Shown: positions 26,406-41,615 of the stretch, piece by piece | Numbering within the stretch: the first letter of the stretch is position 1 | Layout of the letters: every line of letters begins with the position of its first letter | Source: Litomosoides sigmodontis | Taxonomy: Eukaryota; Nematoda; Chromadorea; Rhabditida; Onchocercidae | Direction: 5' to 3' | DNA length: 64,000 nucleotides | NCBI GenBank assembly: GCA_963070105.1 | Contig: OY718804.1 | Span: 3,923,317 to 3,987,316, forward strand | Position numbers and translations under genes: made by a program | Notes under the pieces: generated by a model | What the model saw: the letters and a program-made list of their open reading frames with translations, nothing else | What the model was told of the DNA's origin: nothing | The model's database searches: none

Positions 26406-26475
26406 TTTTAGTCTGTCATTAGGAAGCATCCATTAGCGCACGTACTAATGGATGCTTCCTAATGACAGACTAAAA
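26406..26475. repeat. Perfect 31-bp inverted repeat with 8-base loop
   Basis: The left arm (26406-26436) starts TTTTAGTCTGTCATTAGG and ends CATCCATTAG. The right arm (26445-26475) is its exact reverse complement. The loop is CGCACGTA. I compared the arms base by base and found no mismatch. A transcript of either strand would fold into a 31-bp hairpin, as long as the stem of a microRNA precursor but without the usual bulges. It could be a young hairpin RNA gene, a minimal foldback element or a replication-slippage product. Confidence 0.95.
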
Positions 26476-28946
26476 GTTTTATCTTGCTTGAGCAGAAAAA
26501 AAAAAGCATCATTACTGCTACCGTATCGTTTTTCAAATGTTTAATTTCAACAGTAGCAGCACTAACTTCAACATACGGTTAGATGAATTGAAAAGTTAAG
26601 GAAGCGATGTTTACCACTTGTAATTGGTAAGGTTTTGACGAGTAATGTCCGCATGTTTTAGCTCCATCCCTTCAACAATTTACTGCTATTGTGAGTGGAG
26701 GGATGGCTTCTTCATCTTCCCTCGCCGAAAGTGGCAGATTCACAAATGTTTGCTCTTTCTAGCAGCTTATCACTGGGGAATTTTCATCAATAAGTTTTGA
26801 AGAACTTAGAAACTGGCACTTTTCCAATTAATAGAAACAAATTTATTGCAATTTCTTGCGCTGTAGAAAAGGTAGAGAAGGTGAAATTCAATTTTCCTTT
26901 TTTTTTTCTATGAAACGATTAATACGTTTTGGTGTTTATGCAATATTCTGAGAAAGTAAATTTGTGCAAATAATTAGTCAGCTAATTAATGTAATTTATA
27001 AGAAACAAAATGCACTTAATGGGTGGCTCTCACCTAAACAATTCATCTAACGAGCTATTTTAACTTATTCATTTATTGCTATTAATTAGTCTTAATTTGA
27101 AATATTAGAAAACTATTTTATTTGTTACAAATGAAAATACACGTATGTTTCAGTTGCGTAATTTTTTTTGTTAATTTGCAAAAAAATTAGTAGGATGTAC
27201 AGAGTGACGACGTACGTGGGAAACGTTTTACAACAACACAAATTACGCCATAATTTCACTTATAAACGTCATAGCTTCTTTTAAAATTTTAATCAAAAAA
27301 AAGTCATAAAGAAAAATTTATTTTAATAAAACCGAATTTTTGCAATTTTTAACAAAAAATAAATACCAATTTAGAAGCAAATAAAAAGGAATAATTTTAA
27401 AAATTTATCCATTTTACTACCAAACAATAAAAAAACAAAAACAAAAACAACACTCTAACTTTTTTGCGCTAAAGTGATTGCTCGTTAGAATTAGCTATTG
27501 CTAAAAATGAAACGAATAATTGCTGGATTAATTAATTGATTATTTTTTGAATTTTACAAAATTTGAAAATGTTTTCTTTTCTTCTCAAATGTTAAAAGTT
27601 TTTCGAATGATTTATGTTCTGTTGTAGTTTTATCATCGTCGTCATCATCTCCTCAGAACTGATTTTTTTCTCTTTACTCATTAATTAGTAGTTATTTCAT
27701 TAATGGTTAGCAGTAATAGGAGGGTATTATTTGTGCAAAATGATAAGTGAAATTTCGATGATTCAATTTTAAAAGGTAACCACTTATTATGCTTAATCAT
27801 CTGAGATTAGTAAAATAATTCGTTTGTTAATATTCAATTTCCCTGCTTATTTCTTTTCTCATTTTTAGGATAATTATAGACTTTCTTTATAAATTTATTT
27901 GAAGATATTTTAAAAATATAGAAGTGTAATTTCAAACTTTTCTTGAAAAATTAATATTTGAAGTGAATCGGTTTTTTTCTTTTACAAATTATCAGTTAAT
28001 AATTCCGATAAAATTTTCACTAATTTTAGCTTTTCTTGCGTTTTGCACATTTTCAAGTTAAATGCATTTTATTCAACAAAATTTTATTGGAATTATTAAA
28101 AAGCTGTGATGAAAAAAAGGAAAAAAAATTCGCTGAATTAATTATTATTATTAGTATTACTCGTAGAAAGTACAAACTAAAATTAATCCTTTTTCCTTTT
28201 TTATACAAAATTTCACTTTTCAAGGATAATTTTGGATAACTCGTTGTCGGCCGAATCTCCACAGAGTTCATCGATCGGTCGATCATCACCTCTACTAATT
28301 GATTTTGTCCAGGAAAAATTTTGTCCAATATTTTTATTTTCAGTACACAGAATGAAATTTCAAGGTTTTTTTTTCAAAAACCCTTTCTCCATTCTTTTGG
28401 CAAATATTTAATGAAAGAAAAATTCCCTTCTAATTGCTTTCTTACACGTGTTTCACACCATTAGTTTAAAAAGAAAAATGTCATAATTTTGATTAAATTG
28501 GAAAAATTTAATAATTTCCACGATAACAAATGGTGCATCTAAAAAAAAGAGTGAAATTCAAACTTTTCATTTCGCTCATAATTTACCACCATCAATCATT
28601 TCATTATTTGATAGGAATCAGTCGATGAATCAATCACTCAACCGAATCTTTTCCACAACAACATCGATCGATTGACAATTAACGCAACAAAATACTTATC
28701 AAATCCAATAATTTAAAATTAATAAATTTAGCTAAATGTCTGGAAATAACTTTGATTCGTTGGTTTATTCTGCAATACGCGAAGCGTCAGTTGCTGTAGA
28801 AATCAACAATAAGTAGCTTGAAGGATTTTAATTTTTCCCTCACTCTGAACATCGCCTTTGTGTGTTTTGTGTAATTTAAGAGATATATGTATAAGTAAGT
28901 ACTATTATCCAACATTGTTTTCCACCGTTTTCCCTCCCTTCTCTTT

Positions 28947-28975
28947 CCCCCCCCCCCCTCCTCCTCCTCCTTCCC
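28947..28975. repeat. Poly-C run followed by CTC units
   Basis: Twelve C in a row followed by four CTC units; the longest C homopolymer I noticed in this AT-rich region. Confidence 0.85.
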
Positions 28976-29348
28976 TCCACCTTCCCTTCGCTTTACCTCC
29001 TTACCTCACTTAATCTATTAAGCTTACACTTTGCAAACCTTTTATTTATTCCTTTAATATGTTATACGATGCGTCAAACTTTTATTTAATTTATTTCCTC
29101 ACAGCCCATTGCTTTTTCTTTACTTCCACTCGCTTACTTATCAAATTCGTCTTTAGCGAAACAAAAAAAAAGAAAGGAAGCAATGACAAAGTGCGAATTA
29201 AATTAAACAGAAACATTTCTTGCGATCGGAATGGGAAAGGCCTAAAACACCAAGAAGTTGTATTATTCGCAATAATAGTAATAATAGTTATATTATTGGT
29301 ATTACAATAATGCTTTAATAAATAGTAATAGTAATTAATAAATAAATA

Positions 29349-30614
<1,266 letters not shown>

Positions 30615-33600
30615 TAATAGTAATAAATAATAGTAATAAGAGCAACAACATGTGTTTTTTTTTTGTCGGTACTTGCCAATTAATTTTTTGATATATGAAA
30701 TGTTTAAAAATAGGAAATATTAAATTAGTTGTAGCATTTCTATTATCGCAATCATCCCCCACATGAATGAGTGCGAAATCTTTCGCATCTATCACTTTCG
30801 ATTACTTTAAATAATTTATTGAAATTCCCATCCTTTCTATTTATACATAATTATGTAATTTGAATGGAAATTTCCTACATTTGTAGCTAATAGATTTTTC
30901 ACTTGTTGAACGAACAAAAAATGAGTTGCGCATTGTTACATCCCTCTCTCTCCTTTTTTTCCTATTTTTTTTTGTAATTTCAAATTAGTTATTGCAAGAA
31001 AATGAGAATTAAAAAAGGCAGTAACAGGCTTAGAGTTAGATTATACGATAAACAAACAAAAAAGTCAGTTTACGCCATATTTAAGCGATTTTTTAAGCTT
31101 TGTTTTTGGGTAAAGAAAATAGTTAAATGCTGATTACCGGTGGCCTCACTTTCATTATTTTCAAAATTAAGCTTTTCGTTTAATGAGGCATATACCTATG
31201 AAATCACTAAAATCCCTTTCTTCCATTATAGTTCATTCTCGACGATAATTCTCCTCTTTCTCTTCTCCAAAAGCGTTCATCAAAAAAGAAAAATTTTTTT
31301 TTTGATCTGAAGAACTGAAAAAGCGAAGGAGAAACTTTAACTATTTTCTATGCATAATTTATCAAGTTAAAATATTAATTGAATTGAACTAATTAAGCTT
31401 TAGCATCAATATTAGCACTTTGTTCTAAATTATTCTAATGCTATTCTGACCATTTATGAACTAATAATATTGTTGATTTAATAATTCCTACAAATAATGC
31501 CTTATTAATATTATTAAATTGGTGGAATTATTCAACTCAAATAATTAGTTTCATTTGAAAACGCAAATAAAATACAACGTAAAGCCGTTTATTAATTTTT
31601 TTTTATTTCATTTATTCGCTTAAAACTCACACCAGCCATAAGCGAGTGAAAGTGATATATTTACTCGTAACTAACAGCAAATGTGAAAATATGCAAATTG
31701 AATAATGGAATTAGAATAGGAATGGAATTAAATTTGAAAAGATGAGGATATTTTATGAAAAAATATTTATATTTTTCTGTTTTATAAGGAAAGCATTGAT
31801 AATAATATGATCTATTTATAACTGCGGCTTGCATGTCGGAAATGCCCGATAAATGCAGTAGAGAGAAGTAGCATTTGACAAGTGGAACAATCGGACGATT
31901 GCTTCAACAATTATTCACACTCCTCTCCCACCTCTATATTTCACCCTCCCTCCTCCCCCCTCTCTCTCTCCACTCTCTTTGGCATGTCTAAATTAAATAT
32001 TTTTAGATATTTCGCTTTGAATTATATTTTTCTTTTATCACTCTGTCATATTTCTATAAATATCATTTTCTCCATTGAAAACAAAAAAGGACTTTCGATA
32101 AATTAAATCATAATTTAATTTAAAAAGACGAATGGAAGCCGTCAAAGCAATTATTTTTGCAAGTTAAGAAAAAATTTGAAATTCGTTCAAGAAAAAAAAA
32201 AGCACAAAGAAAGAAAATTAAAACGACGCGATGTTTCGCCTTGAATTTCTTTCTTTTAAGAAAAAATTTTTAAAGAATTTTCAAACAAAAAAAATATCAT
32301 ACAACGCAGTTACATTTGAGAAGTTTTCTTTTTGCTGTTGAAAATATAAAAATAGATTTAATTACACTTTGAAACATTACCACAAATTCACTAGTAGAAG
32401 AAAACCTATTGGAACAGTTTAAAATATATTTGCAAATTCTGAATGCACCAAATTAAACACTTACGGCAAATTAGGGAAGTGAGGTAATTAACACGGTAGC
32501 TCAGCAGCACTACAGTAACCCAACAGTTACTTATCTGACCTGAATTTAAAGCATAGCGAATAAAAAACCAATCAAACATATTATTGATTATTATTATATT
32601 TGCTTTTTTTTTCTTTTTTAACTTCTTCAACAATCTCCTTTCTACAATTGATTTCAAGTAAATTTTGATATGAAATTAGTATATTTTACAGATGTGAAAA
32701 AATAGGTGTTTTCAAAAAAAAGATGCTGAAATTTCAAAACAAAGAATTAGAAGATGGCGAAGCGTTGTTTGCTCAATGGCTTTATCAAAATTTTTTGCAC
32801 CACTCAAAAAAATAAAATTCTTAAGAGCCTTTGTTTGAAATTAGCTTTTCCAGGATTAGCTTCATTGTTCCCTGAAGGCCTATGTTTTCCAATGACATAA
32901 TATCTCAAGCTGTTGGTTTGCTGCGTGATATATTTAGTAGTTCTCAATTAACTAAATTAGGGACAATTAGTGGATTAAATTGCATGTGCACATCTCATGC
33001 AATAATTTTACTATTTTAATGCTTCAAAATTTTAATTTAAATGAAAACACAAGAAAAATTTTATATTTTTCTTTTTTCAACAAATTGCACTTTGACTACA
33101 TTTTTTGCCTTCTCTTTTTTTTCGACATTTCCAATGAAATAGCAAAATTGCAAATCACAATGTGGCAGTGAAATTTTATGTACCGTTTTGTTAATTTCAT
33201 TTGGACATAACTCTAGCACAGACGAAATGAAATTTTAACAAGCAAAGCAAATTTTAGTAATAATTTTAAAATTTGCCGCAATTTAGCACCGATACTGAAT
33301 GTAACAATTTGTGTGTGATTAATTAATGTGTGCATTTCATGCTTTTTCACAACAAAAAAAACGGTGAAAAAAAGGATTGAAATTTTCAAAAGCATTTGAA
33401 TTTTTCACTCATCGAAGTTTGAGTGGCAAATTTCTCCAATAAATTTATTTTCTGTTGACGAAATGACGAAATGTTTGCCGAGCAGATCACTTTCATCCAT
33501 TTATTTCATTGAAGGATTTAGGTGGATTGTTTGATTTTCATTTGAATTGAATGATCAATGAACAAGTAAGCAGGTAGGTATTCCTGACGCCTTTTTTTTC

Positions 33601-34256
33601 TCCAACGCATCCCTCAGCCCCTCAATTTGCCTCTCTTTTTTTCCTTTGAAAAATTTTCACACTTCTCATAACTTCTTGGTGCTAATATTTCAAAAAGATT
33701 TGTTTGTCAAGCAAAATAAATTATTAAAACTCAGAGAGTTCCACAACTTCATGTATTTCACATTGCTCATTAATCTAAAATAAAATAAATTTTGAAGTTT
33801 ATTCCTCAACCTCTTTTTTTTTTTAAACTGCATTTTTCCACTAATCAAAAGTATTCGATGAAATAATTGCAATGAAAATAAGCGCTCCTGTTGCTATCAA
33901 AATTTTTGCTTAATTTTAAAATTTCAACTTATTAATTAACTAAAGCAATGATAATCGAAATAATATTTCACTAACATATAATTGCAAGAGGAAGTGTGAA
34001 TGCGTTGACTTGCTGCTTCGATTAGCTGTGCAATTTTACAATTAAAAATGAAAATTTTCGTGAATGAAAACACGTTGCGTTGCTTAGTTGGCGTGCTAGC
34101 GTAGCGTAGTTGCGTGCAACTGCAACGCATGCAATGTTGAGTGTTGAATGATTGAAGATGATGACATCAGATCAGATGTCACACAGTCCACCGCTCCTCA
34201 GCACCTATCAAATGTGTGAATTTTGTCGTTTGTCGCGTCGCTTGCAATTTCGCTGC

Positions 34257-34325
34257 GTCAGCTCCGTGAGTGTCGTCAGCTCCGTCAGCGTCGTCAGCTC
34301 CGTGAGCGTCGTCAGCTCCGTGAGC
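34257..34325 (+). repeat. 18-bp minisatellite, just under four copies
   Basis: Unit GTCAGCTCCGTGAGCGTC starts at 34257, 34275, 34293 and 34311, with C/G or T/C changes in some copies. It is rich in G+C and CpG against an AT-rich background. One forward frame reads SSVSVV repeats, but no splice or start context supports a protein. Confidence 0.9.
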
Positions 34326-34750
34326 TATTACTTGCACGAATGATAGTTTCTTGCGCTTCCACTGAAAAATAGCTAGTAGCTTGCCACTTTCTCATTTCGT
34401 TTATTAACTCCTCTACGACATTCATTATCTCTCATTGTTGTGAATATTTAAATGACGAAAATTCATTATCACATCCGTTTGTTATAAGGGATGAGTTGAG
34501 GGAGCGAGCGGATTGTTTACGACACCGAATGCTTGCTTCCTCACTTTGATCACTTCCTTCCTTTTAATGAATGCTTTATTGAAATTATTAAAATGATCAA
34601 TTTGCCTTTTTTTCATTCCTCTCCAACTCCAATTGTCTGCTCCGTTCTACCTTTTCTTTCCACTTCCTCTTTTTTTTGTCTTCCATAATGTCAACATAAA
34701 ATTTAATAATTGTCCTTTTCTGCTTCATTCATTAATTAAATGGAAATTTG

Positions 34751-34772
34751 AGAGAGAGAGAGAGAGAGAAAG
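34751..34772. repeat. GA microsatellite
   Basis: Short run of GA dinucleotides. Confidence 0.85.
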
Positions 34773-35129
34773 AGGATGAAAACGATGGATGATTGGTGGT
34801 GCAATCTTTTAGCATTATTGTTTTGATTTAATCACTAATTTTATATTACATAAAAGATTTACTTTCAATAATTCATTTGCTTATCTTTTATCTTTTAATG
34901 ATCATCCGATCACTGATAGGAAAGATCAATAAGCAAGTTAATTTCAACGAAATTAATTACATCACTGGAATTTTCATTGCGTGCATAATTCGTTTATTCA
35001 TTAAAAACTAACTGTAAACAACAATATTGCATATATGTATGCATATATATCCGTGTGCGTATGTATATGTATTAACTTAATTAAGGCTATACTTTAGTAG
35101 AAGTAAGAAAGAATTGGAGAAGAGTGAGA

Positions 35130-35195
35130 TGTAGAGGGGGAAAGAGTGAGAGACAGAGAGAGAGAGAGAAAGAGGAGGGAGAGTGAGAGTATGTA
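35130..35195. repeat. GA-rich low-complexity run
   Basis: Interrupted GA and GGGA purine run. Confidence 0.85.
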
Positions 35196-36876
35196 TGAAA
35201 GAGAGAATTAGTAAGTGAATTGAAGAAGCATTTTTAAAATGATTGACATTTCGTTCGAAGCGAATACTATTCTGTCATTTACTTTTACATAACAACCACA
35301 AAGATTCATTCATTCATTCATTCACTTCCCATCTTTTCCCAAAATATCTAACAGATCAAAGGAATAAATTTATTCAAATTTCACATTTCACTATTTGATA
35401 AAAATTGTGTTAGAAGCATAGTTACGGCCATCTTATCCTATTTGTTATTTCATTCTCATTGAGTCCATCATCCACTGATCGATTGTTAGCAGTGATTTTA
35501 TAAATTGACTCTTTGATAACAAACAACTCACAGATCAGTTCCTCTAAATTAGCCTTCGCCGACTTTTGCAATTGTTTGCTTAGCTGAATGAATGAATGAA
35601 TGCAACAAGGATGGAAGCTTGCACTCTTCTAAATTAGTCGATTTTCAATTTAAATTTATAACTTTGTTAAGTTTTTTTTCCTAATTTCTTGAAGTATGTC
35701 TGAAGAGAAATAATTTATTTTCATTTCATTTTTTTGAAATGTTAATTTAATTTCGATGTATTACTTTTTGAAAAAATGTTTTCAATCCATGTGTAGCATT
35801 AAATTCGACGATATTAACGATCACTTACTGATTCAAATGGAATTTTCCGCAAAATTATTTGAAGCATATGAATGAATCGTTCTGGAAGATAAATTTAAAT
35901 AATATTAAAAAAATGAAATTAAAAATGAAAAGAACTTACGTCGTATTCACTGATTGCTGTTGATCACATTTTACTATATGTGATATGTGTGTGAGCGTTG
36001 TGATGGATTGATCATTCTATTAGAACAAAATTTTAATTATAATTTAAAATGTTAATTTATGAAGTCAGAAACTGGAACTTTTCACTCCTTTCAGACTGTA
36101 TGTAAATCGTTTTCCTCCCAAATTTCATATTATTCGATATTACCGAGTAGAAGTGGACGATTAATTTGCATAAATAATGTGGAAAACGGTTTTACGTCAC
36201 ATAGCTTTCACCACTTTTCACCCTTCTACTGCTTTTATCATTTATGACATAAGATGAAATTGAATTTGTTCCCTTAAAAATTCCAGCCTTCTGCCATCAT
36301 CGATTTTGAAATTCGCATTGATTTATAATTACAAGCTGAATTATTATGATTATTGCTGCTATTACTACGATTACTTATTATTATTTTGATTATTTATTGC
36401 TTATTTACCATTATTATTAGCGTTATTTCAATGGTTTATTTTTGATCGTTTACTTTCTTAAATCTTTCAACCAGCAAAATCTTCGGTCAGAATTGATAAA
36501 GCAGAGAAATTAATTGCCAAATTTAAATATCACCAGCTTCTCTCTGTTTGCTTATTTTGATGATTGTTTTTTTTTTGTCAAAATTTCCACCATCTTTTCA
36601 TTTTTAGATGAATATTCATCGGCATTACATTACAGCATTGAGGTGAATTTGGAATATAATATTTTTTTTTTGCAATTTTTTCAATCTATTTTGCGCCTGC
36701 ATTGATATTACTCTCCGATACGGACACTCATCCATTATGGTGACCGATCGTAAATTTCTATACTTAGTTTTTTTTGCAAAAAAAGCTCTTTTAAATGATG
36801 AATTTTGTTTTCAATTAGTCATCTAATTAATCATCAATTTTGATTTTGCATTGTGTATTTTTATCGGTCGGTAAAA

Positions 36877-36895
36877 ACACACACACACACACACA
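36877..36895. repeat. CA microsatellite
   Basis: About nine CA units. Confidence 0.85.
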
Positions 36896-37419
36896 TTTAT
36901 AATAAAATGTAGCATTTTAAGATACAACAATTCATTATTGCATAAAAATTCGAGCAGAAAATTTAATTAACTGCAAATTTCGAAAATTTAGTTAACAGTG
37001 GAAATTGTTGATATTTTTCGCATAATTTGCTAAACTGACTGCTAAAGACAGACATTTTTCAACGGCTGAAAAAGTGTTAAGGAAGAAAGAGAAAGCTTTG
37101 TGTTGAAGCCAAATCTCTGAAGACCAGCTTATTGCTAATTGAGAAGAAGAAAGTGGAAGTGTAGAGGGATCGAATGTTGCATTAGCACGGCTAGAAAGTG
37201 CTCTTTTAGCTGAAAGTCTGTTGAGCAGCAGAACACAATTTTCAAAATTGGACAAAACTTTTCCCTAATTTCATTTTTCAAAGTTCATGTGGACAGTGTG
37301 TGACGAAGACTGTTTGATTAAAAAAAAAAGACACTAAAAGAAGAAATGTAAACAATACATCATTATTGATCACTATTGTTTGCCAGTACATATAAATTTG
37401 CTTCCTCTCTCCACTTTTC

Positions 37420-37475
37420 CTCTCTTACCCTCTCTCCCTCTCTCTTTTTTCCTCATATATATGTATATATATATC
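37420..37475. repeat. CT run followed by TA-rich run
   Basis: CT-rich sequence (TACCCTCTCTCCCTCTCTC) runs into TATATATGTATATATATATC; both are simple repeats. Confidence 0.75.
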
Positions 37476-40400
37476 CATTCTGATTTAATAGTTAAGAATT
37501 GCTTAAAAATATGTTTGGGCTAGTTTTTCTTTCTCTTTTTTTTTCTTTTAAGTAATAACGATTTTATCTGATTCAACAAAACAACAAAGCATTTGTTTGC
37601 TTCTTTCCGATCGCGTATCCCTTTCTTTCCTTCTCTCTTTCCCGCTCTCTGTACTCCTCTCTATTTCCTTATCCAACTTGCATTTGTAAATTTTTGTAAT
37701 AAATTGATTACAGCTTGAAAAATGTCACAGAATTGAATATCAGCTGGAAATACGATCGCTTCTGATCGTTTCAGAATTGCGATGAAAGAGATTAGATCCG
37801 AAATGAATCACTCGATTGATTAGATAATTAGTTAGTCGACAGATCGAACAGGAATCATTTCAAAATCTAAGTTTTTTTTTTGTAAGTGGAAAAAAATTAG
37901 CAGAGGAAAATGTTGACCTGAAATTAAACGTTAAAATAATTTAAATGCTTTCGATAATATTGAAAGCCAGCAGATTAGGAAAGCCACTTGTCATCGACAT
38001 AATGGTGGACGAACGATCGTCCATCCCACTCTTAAACTTATCACATTATACTTTCATCCCTTATCACTTTTATCAATTAACGTTATCACTTATGCGTCAA
38101 ACATGTCTGAATCGTTTCATCTATCAATTAAACTTTAACAGCTAAATTTAAACCTATATTATCTCGCATTTCCTCTATCACTCCTGGACTATTGAGAGGT
38201 GCGACCATTGCTGCTAACTGTCTTCTCCTATCGTTCATGTGATTAGCTTAAGCACATCTCTCGACTATTTCAATTTTCTCAATTTCTATCAATTATATCT
38301 CGTATTTCTTTTGACTAAAACAAAAAACTTAAAGCGCCCATTCACCGCTCAATAATTGTTGAAAGTGAAAAGTGCGAGAGAAAAGTTGAGATTCGAAGGC
38401 AAATTTTAAATTACGTGGAATTGCACAAGTTGTACAAGCTTTCATACTATTCGTGTTGCAACTTCAAGAAAAAAAAAAATAGCTAAAATTTTAAACGGCT
38501 CAATTCTCTGCTCTGTGCCATTCCACGAATACTTCCACCATTATAATTAAATTATTTATTCGTCTATTTATTAATTACTTCAATTACAAAGTTGATTCTC
38601 ATTTCGTTCAACATTCGTTAAATTTCAACATTTATTATTGTTTTTAATTTTCAGTGAGTTTGCTGGGTTGTATGCAACATGTTGTTAAGTGTTATCAGAT
38701 CAACTAAATTGTATCTTATCATACATCTTGTTTTCAGACAGGAAATTGCACAACTTCAGCCAACTCCTAACTGTTAAATATCAAAAGTTGATAAATTTTT
38801 CCTTTTATTAATTTCTCATTAATTTTTAGCAAACTTAAATTTCAAATAGCTTTGCTTCCACTGTTGTTGCCTTTTTTTGAGGAGAGTTTCATAATTATTT
38901 CATCGGTTACTTTGGTTTTTTTCCAAATTTCCCTTTCATGAAAGAAAGATAATCACTGAAAAGATTAATTAATGATGTGATATTGTCAGTCATCAATTCA
39001 CTGATAAGCTTCCTTTCGAAAAACATCAAAGCGATTAATTTTGCTACTTCTTTTTTTGGATTTGATTATTTTTAAATGAAACGCTTTTCTTCTGAACGAA
39101 TTAAATGTTTGGCAAATTAAGAAATTGAAAGACCGACGAATGAAGGCTTATTTAAATTTTGAATTGAAATAGTCGCTTATTTAAACCATTGAAAATTTCG
39201 CTATAATTGTTTGAAAAACTGGATAAAAAGAAAGAATTTCAATTTTAATACAAAATTATATTTAAATGGTTAGAAGTCGTTTTGCAAATTTTGCCGCAAT
39301 TTTGAAAGTAAAACTTATTTTCAATTTTTAAAACCTTTATTTGAAATTGAAAGGATGAGAAAATGGAAAGAAAATCAAATATTAATTCCTTTGTGGCTTA
39401 CTGCCATCAATGCTATTATTAATAGACCTCAGATACTGAAATCATTTTCAAATTGGATGAAATTTGTCAACGAGTGATAAGTGCTAACTTAATTAATTTT
39501 ACGGCAAAATTAATTTCTTCTTACTTATGTCAATGATCAAAAAACACTGTCCGAATTTGTTTTGCTGCCTAATTTCTTTTTGATTTCCAAATTAAATTTA
39601 ACGCTAAATTTCATTACAGTAGAATTGCACACTTCTCATTTTCTCACTTTCAATTGCTTTCTAATTTAAATCCAAGCAAAATTTTTGTTTGATTACTTTC
39701 ATAGAAAATGAATCTTAATGAAATCAAAAAAGGAAAATTTTCTTCATTTAGCAATTTACTGAGCATTTTTCGGACTAATTTATTCAGGTTGAAAGTTAAA
39801 TATATTAGTGCTCAAAGTATGTTTGCACCTAAAGTTCTCGTGCTAATTGCAACATATCAAAGATTGAAGAAATGAGGAAAAAAACGGAATTTTAAAATAA
39901 AGAAAGTTTTGCTATTAAAAATTTTTGCAAAATTAAAACGAAAAATGAGGACAAAAAAAAGCAAATAAGTAAATGTAAATCCATCTTTTTCTTATATCAA
40001 TTCTGAATCGTATTGTATGCACTTTATTCCTAACATTAATAACCAATTTTCTTTCAAAACTAATTTCAATTTCATTCTTCCTCAACTCAGTCATTTCATT
40101 TTTCATTTTATCGCATTTCATTTCACTTACAGTAAGACAAGACATTTATGAAAACTCGAAAATCATTACTTATTTTCAATTTCGTAGCAAATCTAATTAT
40201 TTTCCTTTTCTTTTGTTTGAAATGACGAGAACAAAAGCAATTACGACAGCTACAACTGCGTGAAAGACGTGAAGATTTATTCGTCCTATCAGTTTGTTTT
40301 TCAGCTAAAACAAAAACAAAAAGCAAAATTTTTCTTAGCTTCTTTTTTTTCTTTCGCTTAACGGTAAATTTTTGAATTTTTCAAATTTTTGCAAATTTAT

Positions 40401-41615
40401 GTCGAATATTTTTTTGCAACAAAGGAAACAGCAGTCCCATCTGTTTTTTTTTTTGTTCATCCCTTTCTTGATGAGAGTAATGAAGAATGCTGCTAATTGA
40501 AATTCCATAGATATTTGGAAAATTGAGCTAAAGACCATATTTTCACTTCTTTTTTTTCTCTTGCATATTTGGGATGGAAAAAAACATTTCAATAGACTTT
40601 TTCAGCAGTTTCAAGCATTTCTTCAATTTGCGCAATTTGCATAGGCGGTGCAAAAGAGGAAAAAGTTACAGCACTGATAGACGAATATGAAATCAAAGAT
40701 GAGAAATTTACCCGTAGAAATACTGACAGATAAACTTTTGCTGCAAATAGCTAAATATATAAATATCCAAAATTGAAATGAAACTTTAGAATTATGAAAT
40801 CCATAAATTAAATGGATAAATTAATTGATAAAGGATGTCATCTTGGAAGTGAGTATGTTTTTAAAATTTAATCTTAAATTTGTAAAATTTATTCTATTAT
40901 TGCTTTAAAGTTTGGCAATCTTATCGATAACTATGCTGCGATGCTTTGACTATCAATTGCTATCATTTCGCTGAATATGATGTTTTTCTTTTAAAAAAAG
41001 AAATGATAATAATTAAATTTCAAAGTTCTAAGCAAGCAGTTTTAAACGAAGTTTAATTTTAAACAACATCAGCAGTGAAATTTTTGCATTCAAACAACAA
41101 CAACAACAATAACGATAAATGGTACTTTTTGAAAGAAGAAATTCTTCGCAAACATTGCAAATTCAAATTTTCTCAATTAAATGTCACTTATTTGCATTGA
41201 GATTTTTGAAAAATGCAATTAACACTAAAATTGAGAAGATTGATTGAAAATATAAAATTTCATATTTAAACAAAGTGAGTGAAAGTCATAAATCATTTAA
41301 TGACATATTTAACACAGCCAATCACACACAATGTTTACGCTAACAGATATCTCCTTCAGTTTCGGGAAATATTTACACAGCTCATCAAACGATTATCTTT
41401 CTCATTTTAAAACAACTTTTTTAAAATTAATTATCAAATGGTTTTTCAATGCATGCACTGTATTTCTTGCATCAAAATATAAACTCTTCCCAAACTATCT
41501 GATTTTGCAATTTTACATTTTGATGGTAATTTCAATAAAAAGAACGTTTCGAATTAAATTTAAACTTTCAAGTTAAAGTTTGTTCATAGAGAAATGAATA
41601 GGATTAAATTTGCAG

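Larger units (their letters stand above)
23861..29348. other. AT-rich gene-poor stretch, second part
   Basis: No gene recognised. Contents: a CA microsatellite at about 26356-26399, the 31-bp inverted repeat at 26406-26475, and a poly-C plus CTC tract near 28.95 kb. Confidence 0.5.

Noticed and set aside
34257..34325. CRISPR-like array
   Set aside because: Units are contiguous, without spacers, and the genome is eukaryotic.
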